Source: Apostichopus japonicus
Lineage: Eukaryota > Echinodermata > Holothuroidea > Aspidochirotida > Stichopodidae
Direction: 5' to 3'
Assembly (NCBI RefSeq): GCF_037975245.1
Contig: NC_092578.1
Span: forward strand, 17,367,821 to 17,431,820
Length of the DNA stretch: 64,000 nucleotides
Each line of letters starts with the position of its first letter. Positions within the stretch are counted from its first letter, which is position 1. Shown here piece after piece: positions 40,801 to 52,800 of the stretch. The notes under the pieces were generated by a model. The model saw nothing but the letters and a program-made list of their open reading frames with translations, was not told the DNA's origin and did not search any database. The position numbers and the translations under genes are program-made.

Positions 40801-43800
40801 CAGGCACCCTGTCAAAGAGAAAACCAGTTAGGATAAATCATTATTAAAACGATAGAGATTATCTTTGCAAAACCCAAGCCCCCCTCCTCCCCCCTTCGGC
40901 CTCATACTTTTTGACATAGTGCCTAACTCCATCACAGACAGAAAGACTGGCCTTTATTTCTTAATATTGATTCCCCTTTAAATGACATAAAAACAGCATG
41001 CTACATGTTACAGGCATGAGCTTTTTCCGCGAATTCGTGCAATATCCGTGATTATCCTAATACACTGTAACATATGCAAACTGGAGCCTATACCGCAATT
41101 TTTGCAAAGTTCCGTGATTTTTTTTTTACCCCAGGCTCATCCCTGTTTTTTTTTCAGTGAGAAGATTTTAAAAAGCCCTGCTATTATACCTGTCTGCACT
41201 ACTGAGCATTAAAAACAAGTTATAAAGTAATATAGCTGCATGTCTAGTAGGAGTTTAGTAACGTTCCTTATATTGTTACCAAAGAGTAGTAGATATGAAT
41301 TTGTCTGGCACAGTAATCTGTGTAGCATATGCAGCAAAATGTCATCAAATTTTATTTTTTTTTTTTACCCAAGGCTCATCACTGATGTTATGAAAATGTC
41401 TTTAGTAATATTCTCAGCAGAGTCTCCAATTGATTCATTTTTATTGGGGGGGGGGGGGGGGGGTAATGGGTAGACTTTCCAAAAACAATGAGTGGTCAGT
41501 GTCTTAGTCTTTTGTTCTTGTTTTTTGTTTTTCTTTTCTAACAGATCTCCAAAATGATCAATATGCTGATTCGGTGGCTTGAAGACGGTCCAGACTCTAA
41601 AGCATTTCTGCAACATGTGGATAGGGTCTATGACTACATCTGGTGAGTGAATAGGGTCTATGACTACATCTGGTGAGTGGATAGGGTCTATGACTACATC
41701 TGGTGAGTGGATAGGGTCTATGACTACTGTACATCTGGTCAGTGGATAGGGTCAATGACTACATCTGGTGAGTGGATAGGGTCTATGACTACATCTGTTT
41801 GAGTGGATATGGTCTATGACTACATCTGGTGAGTGGATAGGGTCTATGACTACTGTACATCTGGTGAGTGGATAGGGTCTATGACTACATCTGGTGAGTG
41901 GATAGGGTCTATGACTACATCTGGTGAGTGGATAGGGTCTATGACTACATCTGGTGAGTGGATAGGGTCTATGACTACATCTGGTGAGTGGATATGGTCT
42001 ATGACTACATCTGGTGAGTGGATAGGGTCTATGACTACATCTGGTGAGTGGATAGGGTCTATGACTACATCTGGTGAGTGGATAGGTTCTATGACTACAT
42101 CTGGTGAGTGGATAGGGTCTATGACTATATCTGGTGAGTGGATAGGGTCTATGACTACATCTGGTGAGTGGATAGGGTCTATGACTACATCTGGTGAGTG
42201 GATATGGTCTATGACTACATCTGGTGAGTGGATAGGGTCTATGACTACATCTGGTGAGTGGATAGGGTCTATGACTACATCTGGTGAGTGGATAGGGTCT
42301 ATGACTACATCTGGTGAGTGGATATGGTCTATGACTACATCTGGTGAGTGGATAGGGTCTATGACTACATCTGGTGAGTGGATAGGGTCTATGACTACAT
42401 CTAGTGAGTGGATAGGGTCTATGACTACATCTGATGAGTGGATAGGGTCTATGACTACTGTACATCTGGTTAGAGGATAGGGTCTATGACTACATCTGAT
42501 GAGTGGATAGGGTCTATGACTACATCTGGTGAGTGGATAGGGTCTATGACTACATCTGGTGAGTGGATATGGTCTATGACTACATCTGGTGAGTGGATAG
42601 GGTCTATGACTACATCTGGTGAGTGGATAGGGTCTATGACTACATCTGGTGAGTGGATAGGGTCTATGACTACATCTGGTGAGTGGATAGGGTCTATGAC
42701 TACATGTGGTGAGTGGATAGGGTCTATGACTACATCTGGTGAATGGATAGGGTCTATGACTACGTCTGGTGAGTGGATAGGGTCTATGACTACGTCTGGT
42801 GAGTGGATAGGGTCTATGACTACATCTGGTGAGTGGATAGGGTCTATGACTATATCTGGTGAGTGGATAGGGTCTATGACTACATCTGGTGAGTGGATAG
42901 GGTCTATGACTACATGTGGTGAGTGGATAGGGTCTATGACTACATCTGGTGAGTGGATAGGGTCTATGACTACATATGGTGAGTGGATAGGGTCTATGAC
43001 TACATGTGGTGAGTGGATAGGGTCTATGACTACATCTGGTGAGTGGATAGGGTCTATGACTACATCTGGTGAATGGATAGGATCTATGACTACATATGGT
43101 GAGTGGATAGGGTCTATCAGTACATCTGGTGAGTTTTATTGTTATCCACGAAAGCTTGAAAGCATTTCTGCTACATGTCGATAGGGTCTATGTCCACATC
43201 TGGTGAGTTTTTCCGGTATCCACGAAATGTCTCAGTGTGAAGGGGAGAAAAAGGAAGGAAATTGATGGAGACATTAGTTTGTATTTTGTGTAAGAACACA
43301 AATTCAATCAGAAACAGACCGAGCCAATCAACCAAAAACACTTTTGGGAAACAGTGGATGGACTAGAGGGATGGGAGGTGTTTTGGGGAGGGGCCGGTGG
43401 TGGTTGGAGGCTGCAGTTGGGGCTGGATAGGGAAGCTTAGAAGGATGACAGTTTGCGTTTGCCTCTCATTTTATCCAATCCCACCTGGAATCGTCTTCAT
43501 TTTGACCATTGTAACTGTTTCTTTAACATCTTCTCTAGTCTATACCATTTCTCTCTATGCTTTGCCTCTACATAAATGTAGGAACTATTCAAACTTTGTA
43601 ATAGCTTAATATGATATTTTATTGATGTATGTATGTTTCTTTCTTGTTTCTTCGTTAGGATGGGCCGAGATGGCGTAAATATGCAGGTTTGTGTGTGTTT
43701 TGTTGGAATCCAAATATTTTGTAATGCCTCTAGTCTATCATCTCATCACTGTAACCAAATGTTTAAATTAGGAAAATTCTGATAGTCAGGGCTGGATTTA

Positions 43801-46800
43801 TCATTAGATCTAGACCCCGGATGCATGCTCACCCCCTCCTCCCTCCCCCACCCCCTGTTTTGTTTGAATCCAAATATTTTGTAATGCCTCTTGTCTATCA
43901 TCTCATCACTGTAACCAAATGTTTAAATTAGGAAAATTCTGATAGTCAGGGCTAGATTCATCATTAGATCTAGACCCCTGATGCATGCTCACCCCCTCCT
44001 CCCTCCCCCACCCCCTGTTTTGTTGGAATACAAGTAATTTGTAATACCTCTTGTCTCTATCATCACACTGTAACCAAGTGTCAAAAAGGAAAATCTCTAA
44101 TAGTAAGGGCTGGATCTACCATTAGATCCAGGCCCCTGATGTGTGCTCACCACTTCCCCAGCCCCCTTCCGCCAAAACGAGAGATACGAGGGAAAAGTGA
44201 CCTTTTGAAAAATATTTCAATGCAAAAGACACCATGCCAACCATAGTTGCTTCAGGGCCTGTGGGGGTCCCAAACTGCCCTCCCCCCCCTCACCCATCCA
44301 CCACCATTTTCCAATAAATTTGACCATGTCTATAATGCCTTAAGAAAGTACAGCAAGTGTACTTTCCCATTCATACTATACAGCTCCTAAGAAAAGACCA
44401 GGTTAAAAATGGTCAAAAACTGGGGTGTCACAAAAACTTTCTTCTTTGGTTAAGTTTCTGCTCACCCAGTCATAAGTTTAAATTTCTGCTCACTGAGTCA
44501 TAAGTTTAAATTTCTGCTCACTGAGTCATAAGTGTTATGACAGTCAACCTTCAAATTCACTTGAGAATTATGCCTGGGACTTGAGTTTCAATTGGTTGAG
44601 CACAATGAAATATCTCACAACTTTAATCTGTAAAGTTGATCCAATCAACCTTCAAATTCACGTGACAATGATGCTTGAAATCGTGACCCAGTCATAAGTG
44701 TGATGGCAACCAACCTTCAAATTCATTTGAGAATGATGCCTGGGACTTTTCACCTGACATTTCAAGTTTCAAGTGGTTGAAAAGTAAGAAATATCTCACA
44801 CCTTTAATCTGCAAAGATGATCCAATCAACCCTCAAATTCACAAATTTACAATGATGCTTGAATCGTGACTTTCTCTAGTGGTCTGTAGAAGAATGTTGA
44901 AAAGAGCTCGCTTCACAAGAGCTACTTTGCCCAAATGATCACTCAAAATGTCTAGACTCCGTACAAGTTTACAAAAAAGGTTTTGTTGGTACCACAATAT
45001 TCCTTCAACTTATTTAGCCCTATGTGTTCAATCAAACTTTTAATCAATATTGAACTTTTTTCAACATTTAGCGATCTGCTTTCGTATTTTACTTTAGTTA
45101 AAAGAGGAAAATGTCACCCAATTTACCCACCTCTAAACCTGTCTCGATCCTCAGGGTACAAATGGAACGCAGATATGGGACGTCTCGTACGCTGCAATGG
45201 CTATGCTTGAGGCCGGCGCCGGTACCAAGCCGGAGTTTCAAGAGGCTCTAAGGAAAGCGTACTCTTATCTTGAAGTTTCACAGATGGTTGAGAGCTCTCC
45301 AAAATGTGTGCAGTATTATCGCCAATATAACAAAGTAATTGGAAGTCTTTATCATTTTCTACAGGTGACAAGATTAGAGTGAGGGGGGGGGGGGCTGGGA
45401 ACAGGAATAGTGCGACTAAGCTATACGATATTTAAATACCCATAACAATACTATTTATGTAGCTTTATTTTTAAAAAATCAACTTTTATTTCAAAGAATG
45501 AAGGGACGGTCCAATTTTTTGGGGAAAACGTTTGGTAGCTGCTGTGTCTGTGTGTGATTTAGATACTACTAGAAGAAGGTTGTCTTGTGGGGGTGGGTCA
45601 AACATTTTTAAGGACTGGAAATGCTGTCATTAATTAACATTCCTCTTTGTGAAAAAATGGTAAGTCAATGAGAGCAAAAGGCCTTATCTAAACCGCCTAT
45701 ACTGCCAAAAATACTGTGTAGGTATGAAAATAAATTAAAGTGTGATGGTCTGACTTTCGGATCCCAGCTAGCAGATTCTTCTTCCCAGGCTTACCGAACT
45801 GGACTAAGAAGACACTTATAAGGGACAGATGGACACAAAGATGGACACACAGACAGACAGATTGGACAGATATTTAAGTTAAAGGGTGTGAAGACTCGCG
45901 CAAAAAGAAACTTCTAATGCCGGTAATCTGACCTAGTTTCGAATGAGGTGTTTCAGAAGTGTTAGACACCACCACCGATCCCAGAAAATGCACACACACA
46001 GCTTGCTACCATCTGTAATTAGACACTAGTGTACAGTCAGTACATACAGCTTCGGTTAATACCCACAGCACAGCACAGTGTACAAGCATTACAGCGATGG
46101 ACATCTCAGGTCCAGCTAAAAGATAACAAGGTATCACGTTTCATTACTGTCTGCATTTTGTAGCGACACGAACAAAATGTCACTTGCAGGCAACAGAAAG
46201 TTAACTTTTTCAGATGGCCGCACGCGGTTAAGGGGCGAGTCTTCAATGCCTTTAACTAAATTAATGAATAATGCGAAATTAGACAAGTCAAATGGTTAAT
46301 GGGGGGGGGGGGGGATTGGGAAGGAAGAGGTACAGAATGTGCTTTGATCTTCTCCATTGGGAATTGGAATTTGAGTGATATCGTTAACGAAGGTTTGGAG
46401 GAAAAAACAAATTTCTCAATGTGTGTGTGTGTGTGTATGTTTAAAAGCTACCAATGACCATAGATTTTGCCAGTTTTAAGTCGTGTTAAACTACCACTGA
46501 CCATGTTTTTTTGCCAGTTTCTAAAGTCTCAATTTTTTTCCTTCATCATAATTAGGGAGGCTGGCCTCTCACGACAAGAGATCACGGTCTGATCGTGTCC
46601 GATACGACAGCCGAGGCATTGAAAGCCGCCATGCTGCTCGAAGAGAAATGTCCCTTCATCGGCAGCGAAGCGAAAATATCCAGAGAGCGTCTTCACGAAG
46701 CAGTCGACCTGGTAAGAGAGAGGAATGTCTGGATTTATCTGAAACTCATTTTAACTCAAGCTATCCCTCGATACTGAGTTACGATTACAAAAATATGAAA

Positions 46801-49800
46801 GACACGGTTTCGGCAGATTTTATATACTGTAAGAGTCCGTCCCGCACACTGCCCGACCGATCACAACCGGACCCGACTCAACTCTACCGTCATTCTGGGG
46901 GCCGGATTGGTGGATATTAAGGATGCACAAAACCATGGCTAAATAATTAGCATCCAATTAACTAAACACGTAAAGGAATCAATAAAATACTTGAGGGGGT
47001 TATCCCAGAACGAGTTGTGACAGTCTGTTGGTATCTGTTTAAACTACCAATGACCAAGAGTTTGCGAAGTATCTCAGTCATGTCGGCTTCAGTCAGTCAT
47101 GAGTCAGCGGGGTCTTTACGACTGTCGAAAAACTAGGCCACGGTGGTCGAGCTGGGTCGGTCAGTAATCAGGCGTGCAGTGTGCAACTAGAATTAGGAAC
47201 TAAAGATTATGGGATCAAGTCTCAAGCCATTGCTGGTGATCCTTCCGACCGGTGGGGGGGGGGGAGTGGTCCAACAGGGTAGTACAGAATCTCCAGTGTC
47301 ACTACTACTACGCAGTCGTGCTGCGACGTGCACGCACTGACTTCCAAACCCGTTTCACCTCACCAGAGTTTGAAAAGGAACGGTTCGGAATGAAAGATAC
47401 ATTTGGCATTGGATCGTAGTTCTTTCGATATTCTGAATGGATCTTGTCTTACTCAGACATAATTGGATAGATTATTTGAATATCAATGTTAATAAATTAG
47501 TATTTATTTGACTAAGAGTTAAAAGTATAAAATTAAGATGTTACAGACTGTTTGGTCGAATACAGATAATTTTGTTTCCTCCCCCCCCCCCAAAAAAAAG
47601 GAACAAATGCAGTGTTTAAGTTTGGCCATTTTTTACAACCGAAATACATCGTTTCTGTCGTGATCTTGGTGGACCTTAACCAAGAGACTATGATCTTCAG
47701 CAGTACAATGTCGTCTCTTTTAACAGTGGTTTACAACATGAAGATTTTGCAAACAGTTGCTTTGCTTGAGAAAAAATTAGATAATCGGAGAGACCTTGAT
47801 GATATATTTAGATCTTAAGCGACAGAATATAGAATGCGTCTGTGACGAGTCCTGATTTGAACATGTACGCTGACTTGATGTTTAAACTAAGCTATGAGGA
47901 CTAATTACTATTAATGGTGTCTGCTCTTAGCTTCTAGACATGGTTAACCCGAATGGCGGGTACTCCAGTTACGAGACCCTTCGAGGCGGAGAAAAGTTGT
48001 TGGAGTTACTTAATCCCTCTGAAGTATTCGGTGAGTTATACTAACGGTTACAAAATGTAGTGATCTAACGGTTACAAAATGTAGTGATATTACAGTGGTT
48101 AAAAACAGTTTTACTAATGTAAAATAACAAGTTTTTAAAAATTATCTCCATCAGAAGGTTAGAAAAGATTTTTTTCTTACGAGCACCTATTCTTTTGCAT
48201 ATTTATGAAAGTTTACAACTTGAAATCTTTTACGAAGGGACAGTCGATCAACTGTGGAGACATACTTCGGGACAATTTTCTAATGCTATTACCACTCAGG
48301 TGCGTATCCAGGGGGGGGGGCGTTGGGGGCGCGCCCCCCGGGTAAGAAAAAGAGGAGAGAAAAAAAAGAGAAGAAAAAAGGAAAAAAGAGGGGAAAAAGA
48401 GGAGGAGGAGAGGAAGGAAGGGAAAAGAAAAAGAAGAAAGAGAGAAGAAGGAGAAAAGGAGGGAGTAAAAGAAAAACGCGAAGACACCGGGAAGAGAAAG
48501 AGGAACAGTGACATCATTACAGCGCTGAAGGGTAGCCAGTGACGGATCAATGATTTCGTAAAAGTATGCCTCACCCTACCCCTTACACCGACAACTCCAT
48601 TTTTTTGACGTTTCCATTTTCCTCTCTCATTAATGATCTATATATATACTATATATGGTCTATCATAACGCGTGTGTAGAATTGTGCTATGAAACCAACT
48701 GTGGCTGGTCTCGAACTCGACCGTGTCGTCGGGGAACATGACGCATTTTGGGATGGGGGCGACCGCCCCCCCCCCATTCAGCATTTTTTTTAAATGATAT
48801 CGCTAAGTAATTTCAAAATAGAAAGTGCTTAGATGCAACTTACAAGGCCTGGGAAATGTCATTTCCGGGGATCTGGGAGACATTTTCGGCCAAAATTTGC
48901 TTGTACGCTTCGCGATAACAAATGGTCCTGGGTAGTGCCATTTCCAGCGATCTGGGAGACATTTTCGGCCAAAATTTTCTTGTACGCTTCGCGCCAACCT
49001 ATGGTGGCGCTACGCTTAGATAATTTGCCTACAGGCTTCGCCCCTCCCTTGGCAAATTCCTCGTTACGCGCCTGTTCGAATTTGTAACGCAAACAGCAGA
49101 TATCACATCATATCAGTGAGCATGAAAATGGCGTTCCAGGATGAAAATCCTCAAAAGTGTCCGACTTGCCTGAAAAAATAACCAAAAATTTTCGCGCGCG
49201 TTCAACGTGTCAATGTCAATATCATATAAGCAAGCATCGGTTATTACATCGCATGCCGTCATGTACCGTACGGTCCGTTCAAATTGCGCAGTATACCGCG
49301 GGATGCTAATGTAAACAACGACATGTCTCATGTAGATGTATAAAAAGCATGGAGGTCCAATTATGTCAAAACCCTCTTCTACATTAGTAATGGCGAATTA
49401 GGGGCTGCACCCCCGCCGCGCAGTGGCGGAGCGTCCACACGGACTCAAATGGACTGCTGGCGCCTTTTTCAGCTCTTTACCACTTTTTACTTATTCGTGA
49501 TTATTGACTTTTTTATTGCGCTCTCATCTACTTATTGACATTTCTCACATTTTCTTGGTGTAATTTGGCGATGACACCCTATTCTTCGTTTTTCTGCAAA
49601 TTAGCCAGGCCCTGAAAGGGTCATTTCCGGTGATCTAGGGAGTATCTTTACTCAAAAATTGTCTGTGCGCTACGCGCCAACCATTGGTGGCGCTCCGCTT
49701 AGATAGTGTCGAAAGCGTCCCTACAGACCATTCTCGCCCCTCCTGACCAATACCCCTAGCTCCGCCACTGCCGCCGCGCCTCCTACGCCTATGTGTGTAG

Positions 49801-52800
49801 TGTTCGGTTGAAGGAAATATCTGCTATTTTTTCATTTTCTTCAACCAAGTTTTATAATAGCCGTTATAAGAGGTTTAATATTTCTACACCAATAAATTAA
49901 CTGTGTCTGAATTTTCGAAAATTTCTGACCAACATTCTGCATCACACTTCCCTCTACTCGTGCAATTTTGACCGGTCTGTTAGGGGTTGAAGGAAGTTTT
50001 TCTATATTGGTTGTCCATAGATGAAATTTTGTACAACATTATGGGTATGTTTTGAAGTGACTTTATTCACGAGAAATGTGAATTTTCAAATTCGGAACAA
50101 ATTTGGGGCTTAAAACCTTGAAAAGTGGGGCTGATGGGTATTGTGGGCCGCGACGTAGAATCACCTACAAAAGCAAAGACCCACAGGAGATGCGATCAGG
50201 TCGAACATGACGTGTGCCGGGTTGACAATCTTCAAAAAGGTTATGGATGGAAAAAAAACTATTAGGAAATACTTGGTTCTCAGGCAAAAAGTGTACATCT
50301 GGTTGGTCATTTCAAGCCCGAGAAGTGCCGTTTCCGGTGATTTGGGGGGTATCAAAACCAGAAATTTTCTTGTACGCTGCTCGCCAACCGATGGTGGCGC
50401 TCCGCTTAGATAGTAATTCGCGCCCCCCGGGTTAGAAAATCCTGGATACGCACCTGCCACTGTATACTGTCCTCACATATCATGCTTCAAAGCACTCATT
50501 TTGACAATTTTGACAGTACAAACAGTTCCTAACCTGTATCTGATAGCATCATAATATTCATACTGCTCATGATGTCCACGTACTAGTGTTCTGAAACGAG
50601 ATATGAAAGTACAGTATAAGAACAAACGTATACCTGTTTTAATCAGCACATTCTTTTCCTATCACCCAGTTGGGACAATTTTTACTATACTGCAGTGTCA
50701 TTTAATGCTTCAGAGCACTCGTAGTGTCAGTACAAGCAGTATGAATATCATGTTTTCTATCAGATCAAGGTTAGGAACTGTTCGTACTGTCAATACCAGT
50801 GCTTTGAGAGCATGATATTTGGTGTACAGTTTAGAGAGGTATTAGCATCAGGAAATTGTCCCAACTGGCTGTTCATATTCATACAGTCATGAATATTCAA
50901 CAGGTTATAATCACACATAGTTGTTAAACCCCTTACTCAAATTTAACATATTATCACAGTTAGGCCTAATTGTAAGGATACATCCTATAAAGTCCATATC
51001 CAAAAACAATGAGAACATAATTTCCTTCACATGTATCCTTCACAAGGGAGGACATTTCTTATGGATATTTCCTATAGCAAGGGCATGGATAGTTTTATGT
51101 GAATATGCCAGTTTCTCATATCGCTCCCGGGCCCCTTCAGAGAATTCAGAACGCTGCTAGTCTCACTCACTAGAAGTTTGATCACATCACTCCTGTACGC
51201 CGTTCATTGCATTGGCTTGCCGTCTCTCAGCGCATCCAGTTTAAGATCCTACTTCTCACCTACAAAGCGATCAACGGGCTTGCCCCTCAATGTATCACTG
51301 ACCTTCTTTGCGTCGGTCAGCTACTGTTACGCTTCCCTCTTCCTATCATGCGCATTTGCAATCAACTCGTTATGGCTATCGTGCCTTTTCTGTCGCTGCC
51401 CCTTCTCTTTGGAACGAATGTTGGTGACTCTCCCTACCTCTCTATTTTCAAGAGACAACTTAAAACATTTCTGTTTGATTCCTAGTTTCTTTATTTCCTT
51501 GGTTTCCTTTGTGACTCTCCTACTTTTGTAAAGCGCTTTGAAACACTGTAGCGAAGCGCCAAATAAATATCATTTATTATTATTATAACTGGGGACAAAT
51601 GGTACTATTGGTATCTATTATTTCTTATGTTTAAATATCTTTGCTCATTCATACCCTCATGTTTATTCATCAGGTAATATCATGATTTACTACAAATATG
51701 TAAAAGTTACAATCTTTGTCTTACTAAACTTCTCCAATAAGCCATATTTTCTCTTTGATAGTAAAATCTCTCTAACTGTTCTCCAATGACATGCTTCGAA
51801 GCACTGGTATTGACAGTACAAACATCTTGATCAGATAGAATCGTGATATTCATACTGCTCGTACTGACAATACTAATGGTCTGAAGCGGGAAATGACACT
51901 AAAAAGTTGTCCCAACTGGGTGTTGATATTACCTAATGCATGTTTATTCAACAGGTGACATCATGATTACATTTACATCTGAATATGAATTCGATCAATT
52001 CCTTTTATTGGTTTGAACTAATCATGTATCATTTCTCTGTGGTATTACCCTACTTTATGTTTATTCAACAGATGACATCATGATTACATTAACATCTGAG
52101 TATGAATTTGATCAATTCCTTTTATTGGTTTCAACCAATAATGTATCATTTCTCTGTGATATTACCTTACTTCATGTTTATTCAACAGATGACATCATGA
52201 TTATCTGAGTATGAATTTGATCAATTCCTTGTATTGGTTTCAACCAATAATGTATAATATCTCTGTGATATTACTCTACCTCATGTTTATTCAACAGGTG
52301 ACATCATGGTGGATTACACCTACACCGAGTGCACATCTTCGGTCTTACAAGCTCTGAGACATTTCGTGGACTACGATCCAAAGTATAGAACAGACGAGAT
52401 CTGGAATGTGCTGAAAAATGGCCTTGGATATATCAAACAAAATCAACTCCCCGATGGCTCATTCGAAGGGTAATATTTCCTTCTCACCCACCATGACCAT
52501 CAGAGCGTGGTGGCCAATTGGTTAAGGTGTCAGACTCGTAATCAAAGGATTGCTGGTTCGATTCCTGCCTAGTTCATTACGTTGTTGTCCTTGGGCAAGA
52601 TGCTTTATCTCACTTGCCTCTCTCCACTCAGGGGTTAAATGGGTACCTGTGAGGTAACTTGTCATTGGGCGCAGTATATAACTGCTGCCGACTGGAGGGA
52701 TTGTCTCTGGGACAGGTTATCATTGACCAGGGGTAATATAACGTCTGTAAAGCGCTTTGAGACCTGTCGCTGGTGTAAAGCGCTATATAATAATCAAATA

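Noticed and set aside
41633-43135. CRISPR array
   Set aside because: Direct 30-bp repeats have no spacers, and the host is a eukaryote.
41752-43184. Open frames of 215-237 aa with a perfect ~10-residue repeat on both strands
   Set aside because: They are produced by the 30-bp minisatellite whose unit length is a multiple of three; no start context, signal or domain supports a protein, and the true coding frame of exon 9 hits a stop in the first unit.
52502-52580. tRNA gene next to exon 14
   Set aside because: Part of a ~317-bp SINE with a LINE-like tail and an inverted second copy at 36247-36566.
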